In this document: positions 1 to 11,149 of the stretch, piece after piece
Numbering within the stretch: position 1 is the first letter of the stretch
Layout of the letters: each line of letters begins with the position of its first letter
Assembly (NCBI GenBank): GCA_009667805.1
Contig: CM019067.1
Coordinates: 71,194,997 to 71,258,996 of the forward strand
Reading direction: 5' to 3'
Source of the DNA: Leptobrachium leishanense
Taxonomy: Eukaryota > Chordata > Amphibia > Anura > Megophryidae
DNA length: 64,000 nucleotides
Translations under genes and position numbers: made by a program
Notes under the pieces: generated by a model
Database searches by the model: none
What the model was told of the DNA's origin: nothing
Seen by the model: only the letters and a program-made list of their open reading frames with translations

Positions 1-378
1 ATGCACATGTATAGTTTATATGTACAGTATATGTATAGACTAGTATAGCTGGCATATATTTAACTCCAAACAGCTTCTGCACTTGAGGGTTCATTGCAAA
101 CCAATTTGCAGTCTTAATGTAAAAATAGCTTACTATCACAAGTCAACGTTCCAGCCTTTTTCTATGGCTTTCATCAGCACAAAGGGTATGTCCTGCCTAT
201 GTATAGACATAGAAAAAGGCTGAAGCATTGACACTGAGGCAGTAAACTAATTTTGCCTAAATAATAGGTCTCTGAAGTACTGGCTAACATCACATTGCTT
301 ATATAGAAGTATGCTGTATTTGACTATGTAGAATATAGTATATGTATAGATTACATGTATAGTATATGAATAGTTTGC

Positions 379-1245
379 ATGCACAGAATATGTACCTGGT
401 GTTTAAGAGATTTTTCTGGGAAGCTACCACGCTACCTGAATAGGCTGCTTCCCCCAGCAGTTCCCTCATCCTATAACCTCAGATCCAGGACCTGCAACTT
501 ACTTGCAATACCACAATACAAAAAGAAAGTGACTGATCCTCATTTTCTTACAGAGCACCGCAATTATGGAATAACCTCCCAGACGCCATCAAATCTTCCC
601 CAGTCTTAAGTCACTCAAGAGCTCCCTATTAACATACCTCAATACAGAATGCACCTGTAAACATGTAACATAGTGACTATTTCCTACATATTTATTTTCT
701 GTTAATCTGTATATTAGTGTTTTTAATATCTTGCATTTTATTACTTTGAAATGTTACAGTCGTTACAGAAATACAATGTTCTTGAACCCAGGACATACTT
801 GAAAACGAGAGAAATCTCGTTTGGAAAAAAGACGAGACAGAGGAGATATGCTAGAAACATTTAAATACGTAAAGGGAATCCACAAGGTAGAGGAAGGGAG
901 TGTATTTAAAAGGAAACAAAATAGCAAACCAAGAGGACATAGTCTTAGATTAGAGGGGCAAAGGTTTAAAAGTAACATCAGGAAGCATTATTTTACAGAG
1001 CGGGTGGTGGATACATGGAACAGTCTTCCAGTAGAAGTGGTAGAGGCCCAAACAGTAATTGAATTTAAGCAGGCATGGGATAGGCATAAGGATATCCTAA
1101 ACAAAAGATAAATCCAGGTCAAGTATCCATGTAATTGGGCAGACTAGATGGGCCGAAAGGTTCTTATCTGCCGACATTTTTCTATGTTTCTATGTTTCTA
1201 TGTATCCTTCCTGGTAAAATACTTTATAAATAAATAAATATACTA
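379..1245 (+). mobile_element. L2/CR1-type LINE 3' end, split by a second LINE tail
   Basis: The translation contains FSGKLPRYLNRLLPPAVPSS and, further on, a frame-disturbed version of the 'fraying' C-terminal motif of LINE reverse transcriptases (…LWNNLPD…). The 3' end is the stereotyped tail ending in TATCCTTCCTGG then (AAATA)n. The copy is interrupted at about 826-1202 by the other LINE tail, after which the tail resumes. It is 5'-truncated and non-functional. It is the version most similar, in inverted orientation, to the copy at 6020-6598. Confidence 0.75.
826..1202 (+). mobile_element. LINE tail A (RT C-terminal fragment), copy 1
   Basis: The element starts TTTGGAAAAAAGACGAGACAG and ends in repeated TTTCTATG. 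It encodes the C-terminus of a non-LTR reverse transcriptase (RRDRGDMLETFKYVKGIHKV, then HYFTERVVDTWNSLPVEVVE). It lies inside an L2-type copy, so it inserted later. It shares its exact 5' start with two other copies in the window. Confidence 0.8.
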
Positions 1246-1315
1246 TACCGTGTAATCTGTACATATACTGTGCATAAAAGCTATAAATATACCATACCGT
1301 GTAATCTGTACAAAT

Positions 1316-1687
1316 AGAAACATAGAAAATGTCGGCAGATAAGAACCTTTCGGCCCATCTAGTCTGCCCAATTACAGGGATACTTAACCTGGATTTATCT
1401 TTTGTTTAGGATAGCCTTATGCCTATCCCATGCCTGCTTAAATTCAATTACTGTTTTGGCCTCTACCACTTCAACTGGAAGGCTGTTCCATGTATCCACC
1501 ACCCTCTCAGTAAAATAATGCTTCCTGATGTTATTTTTAAACCTTTGCCCCTCTAATCTAAGACTATGTCCTCTTGTTTTGCTACTTTGTTTCCTTTTAA
1601 ATATACTCCCTTCCTCTACCTTGTGGATTCCCTTTACGTATTTAAATGTTTCTATCATATCTCCTCTGTCTCGTCTTTTTTCCAAAT
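1316..1687 (-). mobile_element. LINE tail A, copy 2
   Basis: Same unit as at 826-1202 but on the minus strand, with the open stretch RRDRGDMIETFKYVKGIHKV to AWDRHKAILNKR. Both flanks are satellite units, joined at the same satellite position as the copy at 5571-5946. The two are therefore likely descendants of one insertion duplicated together with its flanks, not two insertions. Confidence 0.8.
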
Positions 1688-1765
1688 AATGTGCATAAAA
1701 GTTATTAATATACCATACCGTGTAATCTGTACATATACTATGCATAGAAGCTATTAATATATTAA

Positions 1766-2004
1766 TGGCAGGGCATTTCGGCAACCTTTCTCAGCTGTTT
1801 TGTGTTCTCTGAATAGATGAAGCATTGCTTCACTATGGGGAATTCACTGCCCTCGAACAGGCACCGTATGTGCAGGCAATTCGCCAACATTTGGTGAACT
1901 GCCTGCTCTCTGAGTAGCCGAATGGCCAGGAAAGGTAACCATACGCTGAATTTGAGCATTCGCTTACCTTTCGGCCACAATTCAGAGCTCTTTGAATAAC
2001 CCTG
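1766..2004 (-). mobile_element. TA-type MITE family 1, truncated inverted copy
   Basis: On the minus strand it starts CAGGGTTATTCAAAGAG next to a TA and follows the first ~240 bases of the complete copy at 6667-7543. It then stops abruptly at a satellite junction. The 87- and 72-residue conceptual translations in this stretch match those of the right-hand copy, so the two are nearly identical in sequence. These reading frames are not genes. Confidence 0.8.
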
Positions 2005-2059
2005 TATGCATAAAAGCTATTAATATACCATACTGTGTAATCTGTACATATACTGTGCA

Positions 2060-2697
2060 TAAAAGCTATAAATGCCATTCTGCCGCTTTGCGCCACAATG
2101 TAACTACATGATCCACCATTATGACATGTTAAAAGAGCTAAACTGCCCGTCGCTGGAGTCTAAACGCACCCTTCACCTTTCCAACCTGGTGTTTAAGAGC
2201 TTTTCTGGGAAGCTACCACCCTACCTGAATAGGCTGCTTCCCCCAGCAGTTCCCTCATCATATAACCTCCAATCCAGGTCCTGCACCTTACTTACAATAC
2301 CACAATACAAAAAGACAGTGGCTCGGTCCTCATTTTCCTACAGAGCACCGCAATTATGGAATACCCTCCCAAACAACATCAAATCTTCCCCCAGTCTAAT
2401 GTCACTTAAGAGATCTCTATTAACATACCTCAATACAGAATGCACCTGCAAACATTTAACACAGTGACTATATACAGAATGCACCTGTAAACATATAACA
2501 TAGTGAATATATTTATTTTCTGTTAATCTGTATGTTTGTGCTATATATATTTTTTTAATATCTTGCATTTTATTACTTTGTATTTCTGTAACAACTGTAA
2601 CAATTCGATGTTCTTGAGTCCAGGACATACTTGAAAACGAGATAAATCTCAATGTATCCTTCCTGGCAAAATCCTTTATAAATAAATAAATAAATAA
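2060..2697 (+). mobile_element. L2/CR1-type LINE 3' end, copy B
   Basis: An open stretch of 131 codons reads like the C-terminus of an L2/CR1-type reverse transcriptase: LESKRTLHLSNLVFKSFSG, then SYRAPQLWNTLPNNIKSSPS. It ends in the common 3' tail TATCCTTCCTGGCAAAATCC and (AAATA)n. It is 5'-truncated, with a short internal duplication near 2460-2500. Confidence 0.8.
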
Positions 2698-2956
2698 AAT
2701 GTACAAAATACAGACATGGGAGATGTACAGATTACAGTATATGCAGGGATACACCTATAGTATATACAGTATATAGATATGCATAACATAGTATATGTAA
2801 CGATTGTACAAATATATGTATAGCTTATAGGCATGCTATATTAAAAGACTGCATGAACAGATTATAAACATGTTATATGTACAGATCATATATATATATA
2901 TGTGCAGACTACACGTATACTACATAGCTATAGATTATGATAATATATCTAGAATA

Positions 2957-3043
2957 TATAAATAGGTTTATTTATTTACAAAGTATTTTACCAGGAAGGA
3001 TACGTTGAGATTTCTTTAGTTTTCAAGTATGTCCTGGGTTCAT
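2957..3043 (-). mobile_element. L2-type LINE 3' tail fragment
   Basis: Only about 90 bases of the stereotyped 3' end are present (TATTTTACCAGGAAGGATAC in plus orientation). They are embedded between satellite units. Confidence 0.7.
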
Positions 3044-3473
3044 GCACAGTATATTTACAGATGACACGGCATGGTATACAGTAGTTATAGCTTTTATGCA
3101 TACCATATGTACAGACTACACGTATAGTTTGTACTGCATATAGAGGTGTATAATATAGCATAGTTATAGATTATACTAGTATATCTAGAGTATATGAATA
3201 GGTTCCATGCACAGTATATGTACAGATTACACGTATGGTATATTTATAGCTTTTATGCACAGTATATGCAGGAGTCAAAATTTCCACTTGCCTGCTCGCA
3301 TTTGGCGAGTGGAAATTAAGGGAGGGCGAGTGGAAATGCACACGCAGGAAGCACGATAAATTATATCGTGCTGCCTGCACTGCGTATTCCAGTGGCAACC
3401 ATTTTTTTTTAGAATTTATTTTGGGCCGGCCAAAAGTCACTTCCGGCACGCTAACAGCTCCGCATGCCCTTCT

Positions 3474-3768
3474 TACTGTCCGTCACTTTTCATGCTGTTG
3501 CCGGCGTGCCCTCTGTCTCTCGATGCTGCACTCACTGACGCTGTTTCGGGGAGACCAGTCGAACCTCTTACTGATTCGGGATGTTTGCTCGGCGCAGTTT
3601 CCTGTGATCCGTTCACATGGTGCAGCAAACGGATCACAGGCGTGTGTGACGAGCAAAACTCAGAGATCAGAAAGAGGTTCAATCCGTATCCCCGAAGCAG
3701 CGTCAGTGAGTACAGTATCGAGAGACAGAGGGCATGCCGGCTACAGCATGAAAACCAGAGATGGGAAA
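3474..3768. repeat. Diverged foldback (inverted repeat) centred near 3620
   Basis: The sequence from about 3474 reads back, with mismatches, as the reverse complement of the sequence up to about 3768. The arms are roughly 140 bases and GC-rich, with a near-perfect centre (TGATCCGTT…AACGGATCA). Translations of the two strands resemble each other (PEAASVSTVSRDRGHAG versus PETASVSAASRDRGHAG), which reflects the palindrome and is not coding. It probably is a foldback transposon or MITE. Confidence 0.7.
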
Positions 3769-4008
3769 CGTCCGGTGCGTGGAATCAATTGATCCTCAGA
3801 GTGCCACAATAGGGGGGTGCAAATTCCCTCTTCCGCCCCCCTTTTACCGGACCTGACTGCTACAAGCTGGATCTCCCTTCACGCTGCACCCCTCATCTTC
3901 CGGGCACGTCGTGAAGGAGGATCCGGCGAGCCTCAGCGAGTGAGGGAAGAGGGGATTATCCCCACCCCCTCATTCTACTACTCGCAATGTCAGGTAAAGG
4001 GAGGGAGA

Positions 4009-5215
4009 TGAATTAAAGAGGGGGGATGAATTGCAGGGGAGGGGAAGAAATAAATTGCAGGGGAGGGGGAGAAATAAATTGCAGGGGAGGGGGAGAAACA
4101 AATTGCAGGGGAGGGAGAGAAATGAATTGCAGGGGAGAGAAATGAATTGCAGGGGAGGGGGAGAAATAAATTACAGGGGAGGGGAGAAATGAATTGCAGG
4201 GGGGGAGAAATTAATTGCAGGGGAGGGGGAGTAATGAATTACAGGGGAGGGGAGAAATTTATTGCAGGGGAGGGGGAGAAATTAATTACAGGGGAGGGGA
4301 GAAATGAATTGCAGGGGGAGAAATGAATTGCAGGGGAGGGGGAGAAATTCATTACAGGGGAGGGGAGAAATGAATTGCAGGGGAGGGGAGAAATGAATTG
4401 CAGGGGAGGGGAGAAATGCATTGCAAGGGGGAAATGAATTGCAGGGGAGTTAAATGAATTGCAGGGGAAGGGGAGAAATGAATTGCAGGGGGAGGAGAAA
4501 TGAATGCAGGGGAGGGGGAGAAATTAATTTCAGGAGGAGGAGAAATGAGTTGCTGGGGGGGGAAATGAATTGCAGGGGAGGGAAAATAATTGCAGGGGAA
4601 GGGGAGAAATGAATTGCAGGGGGAGAAAAGAATTGCAGGGGGAGAAAAGAATTGCAGGGGAGGGGGATAAATGAATTGCAGGAGGAGGAGAAATGAGTTG
4701 CAGGGGGGGAGAAATGAATTGCAGGGGGAGGAGAAATGAATTGCAGGGGGAGGAGAGGAATGAATTACAGGGTGTGGGAGAGGAATGAATTACAGGGGGA
4801 GAATAATGAATTACAGAGGGAGAATAATGAATTACAGGGGGGAGAGAAATGAATTACAGGGGAAGAAGAATGAATTACAGGGGGAGAGGAATGAATTACA
4901 GGGGGCGAGAAATGAATTACAGGGGGAGAGAAATGAATTACAGGGGGAGAGAAATGAATTACAGGGGGAGAGAAATGAATTACAGGGGGGAAAAGGAATG
5001 AATTACAGGGGGGAGAGGAATGAATTACAGGGGGAAAAGGAATGAATTACAGGGGGGAGAGGAATGAATTACAGGGGGAGAGAAATGAATTACAGGGGTA
5101 GAGAAATGAATTACAGGGGGAGAGAAATGAATTACAGGGGGGAAAGGAATGCATTACAGGGGGGAGAGGAATGAATTACAGGAGGAGAGAAATTAAAGGA
5201 GGGGAGAAATAAATT
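4009..5215. repeat. Purine-rich GGGGAGGGG / GAATTRCAGGGG minisatellite
   Basis: About 1.2 kb of tandem units all contain ATGAATTGCAGGGG or ATGAATTACAGGGG. In the left half the unit is about 22-24 bases (GAGAAATGAATTGCAGGGG plus AGGGG). In the right half (4750 onward) it is about 20 bases and more uniform (GAGAAATGAATTACAGGGGG). Nearly all bases on the plus strand are purines with frequent G4 runs. Open frames such as repeated NELQGER are artefacts of the repeat. Confidence 0.95.
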
Positions 5216-5570
5216 ACGAGGGGGAGAGAGAAACCCCAAATTAATTTGGTCCTAAGAACTGTTGGAGAGGAGTCTGTACTTGGAAGGTATTACTTGGTCT
5301 GATGTCTGGGTATACATGTCTGGGGTCTCAGTCCGGTTATTAGAGTTATTTATTTTTGTAACTTTATTCTGAATAAAACCTTTAACAGTGTAATTTCATA
5401 AGATAATTTAAGAGGGTGTGTTTAGGGGTGGAGTTCAGGGCAGGGTAGGTGGGGCAACTGGTGGCGAGTAACTCTTAAGGTCTGGCTAGTAGCTTGGGAC
5501 TTGAAATTTTGAGCCCTGGTATATGTACAGATTACACGGTATGGTATATTAATAGCTTTTATGCACAGTA

Positions 5571-5946
5571 TTTGGAAAAAGATGAGACAGAGGAGATATG
5601 ATAGAAACATTTAAATACGTAAAGGGAATCCACAAGGTAGAGGAAGGGAGTATATTTAAAAGGAAACAAAGTAGCAAAACGAGAGGACATAGTCTTAGAT
5701 TAGAGGGGCAAAGGTTTAAAAGTAACATCAGGAAGCATTATTTTACTGAGAGGGTGGTGGATACATGGAACAGCCTTCCAGTAGAAGTGGTAGAGGCCAA
5801 AACAGTGATTGAATTTAAGCAGGCATGGGATAGGCATAAGGCATAAGGCTATCCTAAACAAAAGATAAATCCAGGTAAAGCATCCATGTAATTGGATGGG
5901 CCGAAAGAAAATGTCGGCAGATAAGAACCTGTGTTTCTATGTTTCC
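5571..5946 (+). mobile_element. LINE tail A, copy 3
   Basis: This has the same start (TTTGGAAAAAG) and end (TTTCTATGTTTC) as the other two copies. It encodes the same RT C-terminal fragment, almost identical to copy 2. It has a small duplication of GCATAAG and a short deletion before the 3' tail. It sits in the right arm of the inverted higher-order repeat. Confidence 0.8.
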
Positions 5947-6019
5947 ATTTGTACAGATTACACGGTATGGAATATTTATAGTTTTTATGCACAGTATATG
6001 TACAGATTACACGGTATAG

Positions 6020-6598
6020 TATATTTATTTATTTATAAAGTATTTTACCAGGAAGGATACATTGAGATTTCTCTCGTTTTCAAGTATGTCCTGGGTTCAA
6101 GAACATTGTATTTCTGTAACGACTGTAACATTTCAAAGTAATAAAATGCAAGATATTAAAAACACTAATATACAGATTAACAGAAAATAAATATGTAGGA
6201 AATAGTCACTATGTTACATGTTTACAGGTGCATTCTGTATTGAGGTATGTTAATAGGGAGCTCTTGAGTGACTTAAGACTGGGGGAAGATTTGATGGCAT
6301 CTGGGAGGTTATTCCATAACTGCGGTGCTCTGTAGGAAAATGAGGATCAGCCACTTTCTTTTGTATTGTGGTATTGCAAGTAAGGTGCAGGTCCTGGATC
6401 TGAGGTTATAGGATGAGGGAACTGCTGAGGGAAGCAGCCTATTCAGGTAGGGTGGCAGCTTCCCAGAAAAGATCTTAAACACCAGGTTGGAGAGGTGAAG
6501 GGTGCGTTTAGACTCCAGCGACGGCCAGTTTAGCTCTTTTAACATGTCATAATGGTGGATCATGTAGTTACATTGTGGCGCAAAGCGGCAGAATGGCA
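6020..6598 (-). mobile_element. L2/CR1-type LINE 3' end, inverted copy
   Basis: Minus-strand reading gives MPFCRFAPQCNYMIHHYD and PYLNRLLPSAVPSS, as in the copy at 2060-2697. The detailed substitutions, however, follow the copy at 379-1245. It forms part of the right arm of the large inverted repeat. It is degenerate (frameshift near 6355). Confidence 0.8.
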
Positions 6599-6666
6599 TT
6601 TATAGCTTTTATGCACAGTATATGTACAGATTACACGGTATGGTATATTAATAGCTTTTATGCATA

Positions 6667-7543
6667 CAGGGTTATTCAAAGAGCTCTGAATTGTGGCCGA
6701 AAGGTAAGCGAATGCTCAAATTCAGCGTATGGTTACCTTTCCTGGCCATTCGGCTACTCAGAGAGCAGGCAGTTCACCAAATGTTGGCGAATTGCCTGCA
6801 CATACGGTGCCTGTTCGAGGGCAGTGAATTCCCCATAGTGAAGCAATGCTTCATCTATTCAGAGAACACAAAACAGCTGAGAAAAGTTGCCGAAATGCCC
6901 TGCCATTCAGTGGTTTCATTCGACAGGTTTATCATGGAGAATCCCATAGGCTTCAATGTTAAAAATATTCCCGTTTTAATTCAATATCTGATAAACCGTT
7001 TATTATAATATTATGCAGTAAAAAGTCTCTTCATTTTTAGATTTTTTTGGATGTTTTAGACATTTTTGGGGATTTCTTTTGCAAAAAATTTTTCCGGTTT
7101 TTTTTTATCGTTTTTTTTTCTTTTTTCTGTAAACCCCTTTTTATTATCATTCATTGGACCTCATATGCAATTTTCAGACATTTTCGTTCTGTAGTTTCTT
7201 TGCAAACAGCGTTTCACGTTTCAAACATTCAAGCGTACGGTTTTTTTTTTTCCACTCCATTCGTCTGCGGTGTCGGCTTTTTCCGGCGGCTGCTCGGGTT
7301 TCTCCGACGTGTTCGGCGGGGTTGATCCAGATGTTTTTGTGGGTTTCGGTGTGACTTCGCCGGGTTTTGCAGTGAGTGTTCGACGGGTTTGCGGCGGGTT
7401 TTCCCTGCACTACAACGGCCCTGTGGTGCTTGCTGAATACACCGCAGGGTCACCGAAATGGGATCGCCAAATCGCACCGAATTGAAGAGAACGAAAAGGC
7501 ACCGAACGTGCAGTGACTTTTCGATTCTCTTTGAATAACCCTG
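6667..7543 (+). mobile_element. TA-type MITE family 1, complete copy (877 bp)
   Basis: It has perfect 17-18-base terminal inverted repeats (CAGGGTTATTCAAAGAG / CTCTTTGAATAACCCTG) flanked by TA on both sides, which suggests a Tc1/mariner-type target. The interior has no transposase. It carries several sub-palindromes such as GCAGGCAATTCGCC and a T-rich centre. Related copies are at 1766-2004, 27314-28226, 37369-~38235 and (diverged) 25897-26768. Confidence 0.88.
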
Positions 7544-7759
7544 TAAGTATATGTACAGATTACACAGTATGGTATATTTATATCTTTCATGCACAGTATA
7601 TGGGCAGATTACACGTATAGTTTATACAGCATATAGATGTGTATAATATAGTATATTTAAAGATTATAGAGTATATGAATAGGTTCCATGTACAGTATAT
7701 AACAGATTACATGGTATGATATATTTATAGCTTTTATGAATAGTATATTGCATAGACTA

Positions 7760-10700
7760 TAAGTATATATCTTTTTCCTCCCAGATATCTTGCATTCTAT
7801 TTACATTATGCGGATTTGAATGTGATATGCTGTTGAGGGTAAAATATTTGAAAATTATACATAACTGCACATACACAAACAAATATATTTTCCATTGAAC
7901 AAAGATTGAAGTTAATATCTGCAGGCACCCAGCTTTCCATTTCAAATTCTGGATCTGTAAGAATGCACTTTAATATTATTATGAAAAAAAAAATAATCTT
8001 AAAATGCACAAAACACAAATCCATAAATACTTAACCTTATCACTATAATATGTCACAGACTCCAATGCTAAACAGGTCTATAAGAACAGGATTCTGCAGA
8101 GATTTTATGTAAATAGATTGGAGGATTGCAATGAATAAATAGCTAAAAAAGGGAAGAGAGAGAAAAAGGGAGAGGTAAAAAGAGGGATGGAGACAGACAG
8201 ACAGACACATATATGCTAATGTGCTATTTAACATATAAGGTTCGATTCAATAAGATAAAGTCACTGTTTAATGCAAGATGTTCTGTTTAACAGCAAATAT
8301 TGACATAACTAAAGGATTCCATGTGAAACAAGAGATATGTAAATGATAAAAGCTCTTCCCTATTGACCTGTTCTATGAAAACATTATTGTATATATTTTA
8401 ATATATATATTTTAATCTCCTAATTACTGATAATACATGAAACACATGGGTCCTTCCTGAATTCAATATGAATTAATGCATGCAAAGGACTTATTCATCT
8501 ACAGATTAATGCAAGGCTTACGTTATTTTCCCGAACACGCACATGTAAAAAAAATTATTGCTGGAATTATTATTTTTTTCTTCTTCCAAGAAAAAAAATA
8601 ATAATAAAAAAAAAAAAAAATCAATCCTCAAACTTTAAATTAAGCGGTGAGTTTTTATCTTTAAGTAGGTGTATAATTAGGAAGCAGCGTCAGATATTCA
8701 TAATGCCTCAGTTCAGGGTTTAAAAGTCTAAATTATTTCACAATGGAGCCTTGCAAATACAACTATGAAAAGCAAATCAATAAAATGTCTATTCCTATCT
8801 ATTCACCGGGGACCTCAGCTGCACAGCCGCACAAAAATCGATGCAACAAATTATTACGATTTCCAGGCACCCACTAGAAGCCCTGGACAAGTATTTTACA
8901 TGGATCAGATTTGTGCTGTGATACTGGATCTACGTCCTATATACAGTTAGCATCTCTCATTAAGACAGAGCTCAATAACAGGAAAAAAAAACAAATCACG
9001 TGTACGGAATTCTGGTTAAAGATGTAACTGTGTGGAGAGTTTTGTTTGAATATTTTTAAAACAGAATTATCATTTTTGCTTCCTGCATGTGTGAATAGAA
9101 AAAACAATAAATATCAAACAACCAACCAACCGTAATAATAAATAAAAATAGTAGCCATTCTGAGGATTCTTCATGCTGTGATCTGTTCACAATGGACTAG
9201 CCATTTCAGTGTTAACCCTTTGTTTGCAGACGTCGTTTTTGTCTTGCAATATCACGAGTAAAACGTGATTTTGCACGCATTTTAATACAAAAATAACGCT
9301 GCGCTCTAGTCAGGTGTAAATTTTATTTTCTTTTGCAAAAAGAATACAGGGGGGTTTGTGGGACGCAATCCCCATCGATTAAATAATATTTTGTGGCACG
9401 AATAAATAAGAGCAGATAAAAGGATGGGATTGCTCTAGTTTAAAGGAGCTGAGCTATGTAAAAGGATTTGTTTTTAAATAGAATTGTTTACAATGTAATG
9501 CTTCTTTTAGAAAACAGAAGATATTATTGTTGTTTAAATTGTCACTGCAGCCAAAAAGACAGCGGCGCGATCAATAGCATCCCATCTCATAGACAGTAGG
9601 AAGTTTGTTTCAGACACTCGAAAGGAGTGAAAGGGTAGCTTATGTTTAAGTGCTTTGTAAAACGCATGACCTGCGGTCTACTCAGTGGGTTTAACCCTGT
9701 GAGAGCCAGACTGGTCGGTAATGCCGAGCCGAAATGCCTTCTCCCCTTTCACGAACGGGTTAAAAAAAATAAATTGGAAAAATCCCCCCCCCCCGACACA
9801 TGTTATGTCTATGGAAGAAGTCACTCCTTTTGAATTGAATTAAGCAAATCTAATATTCACGCATTGCTTATTCAGATAACTTTCGACTGGCTGCACTTTT
9901 CCAACTTCTAAAGGTTCCGTAAAACAATTTGAAACATTCGCTCTATTTAAAGAGTGGTTTCATATTCTTCTTTTTTTATTATTATTATTTTTTTTTTTTA
10001 CTGAAAACGTACGTAAAAAGCTTAAAACAAGGGTGTAGCCTTAACCAAGAAAATAAAAAAAAAGATACCAATTAACTTAAGTGATTGGAACCTTTTGATT
10101 GTCGGTGAACACAAGCTAAGGTGAAGTCTAGGAATAATCAAATAATGCAACACGTCATACGGCGGTTATCGCTGCTTTGTAGAATATATATTAGCATTTT
10201 TTTGCGCCACAGGCTGAAGCTCATTTTCATAACATATTCTAGAGTTTCTGCCTATATATAAAGTTTATTTTGGATATATTTTAAAGAGGTTTGGCTTTAT
10301 CCAGCCGCCTTGTATTCAGGTTCCGGTAGGTGATCTGCAAATGTATGGTTCCTGCAAGTTTCCTACTCATTACCTAGCGATTCTACTTCCATTGGTCACC
10401 GCAAGGTGCGTCTTGCCAGACAAGGAGGCCTTCTCCCCTCGGCTGGCCACGGACCAAAAGGCTAAAACTATGCGCTGCAGCACCACAGGTATTAAAGGGT
10501 TACAGGAAATACATTTAAGGACAGCATTTGGTATAATTTTGTAACATCATGCTCGGAGTCAGCTGCTTTGATGAAGAATGGAAGACAACGAGAGCCATAT
10601 GTAACCTTTGTACCTTCCAGTGTCGGGAAATTAAAAACTATTGCGCACAGCTTTACCAAAGCAAACATCTAAAAAGAAGGCCGACACCTCCATAATTAAT

Positions 10701-10930
10701 ACCTGGGAGTCATTAAAATCCATGATTTTTCTGCAAAATCTGTGTTTTTTTACATTATACCTACGCTAAATACTTTTTTTATGGGAAGCTCGTTTATGCA
10801 TAGAGTAATATCACGAAGAATAAATACACATTATGGGACTAGCAATACAAATGTACATATATTGGGTATATTTGGGTACCAAGATTTTGGTATTTATAGA
10901 TATAAAAAATATTTTTTTGATAATTTTAAC
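7760..10930. other. AT-rich intergenic or intronic stretch, no clear element
   Basis: Apart from the doubtful exon at 10341-10489, I see only AT-rich unique-looking sequence with homopolymer runs and short tandem A/T tracts. No LINE tail, TIR pair or RNA gene was recognised. Confidence 0.6.
10341..10489 (+). CDS. Possible first exon with a signal-like peptide, unrecognised
   Basis: This small GC-richer island in AT-rich intron opens with ATG and reads 50 codons to a donor-like CACAG|GTATTA. The N-terminal part contains a hydrophobic run, HYLAILLPLVTARC, that could act as a signal peptide. I recognise no family. The same segment is also open on the minus strand, with a donor-like GCTAG|GTAATG, but that frame does not fit the phase needed after exon 4. 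It may be an exon of an overlapping gene or a chance ORF. Confidence 0.15.
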
Positions 10931-10951
10931 ATAAGGTAAGCGCCTACTTAC

Positions 10952-11141
10952 TTGTATTCACTACTCTCGGCTGCGGAAGCCGTCACGCGTTCGGTTAAGG
11001 TCTTCACTTCTGTCTGGCATTTTCTGCTGTTTTGTTCTTGGCGAACCGTTTCAGCTATTTGCCCGGAGAGCTGCTCCTGGGTTGCTTTCAAACTGGATTC
11101 CAGTAGAAGAAGTTTTTCTTCTTGACTGGCAAGTTCTTGAG
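10952..11141 (-). CDS. Internal exon 4 of the coiled-coil protein gene
   Basis: The exon has 190 bases, entering in phase 1 (two bases complete the Ala codon split from the previous exon) and leaving in phase 2. The acceptor tract is CCCCTTTTGGTTTTGTTGAAG and the donor is a strong CAA|GTAAGT. The peptide begins QELASQEEKLLLLESSL and ends TASAAESSEY before the split codon. It is again pure coiled coil. No later exon was found on the minus strand between here and position 1, so the 3' part of the gene probably lies outside the window beyond a long intron. Confidence 0.86.
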
Positions 11142-11149
11142 CTTCAACA

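Larger units (their letters stand above)
1240..7760. repeat. Diverged ~50-bp satellite, scattered units
   Basis: Units related to 'ATGTACAGATTACACGGTAT' followed by 'GGTATATTTATAGCTTTTATGCACAGT' recur, in either orientation, near 1245-1315, 1690-1760, 2005-2065, 2700-2960, 3040-3270, 5515-5570, 5945-6020, 6600-6665 and 7545-7760. Each block holds one to a few units separated by transposon copies. The start of the window (1-60, 300-390) also carries weaker units. It looks like an old tandem array opened up by insertions. Confidence 0.75.

Noticed and set aside
3421..3812. Overlapping open frames on both strands with similar peptides
   Set aside because: The similarity between strands is a direct result of the foldback structure.
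4785..5045. 86-codon open frame of repeated NELQGER / MNYRGR peptides
   Set aside because: It lies entirely inside the purine-rich minisatellite. The repeat lacks stops in one frame, and there is no start context, splice site or homology.
4009..5215. CRISPR-like regular array
   Set aside because: The units are contiguous and have no unique spacers. The 53-bp and 27-bp arrays elsewhere also lack spacers, and the sequence is eukaryotic.
6575..7008. 87- and 105-codon open frames, duplicated at 1762-2096 on the minus strand
   Set aside because: They match only because the MITE and satellite are duplicated. They cross the element's end and satellite units, so they are not genes.
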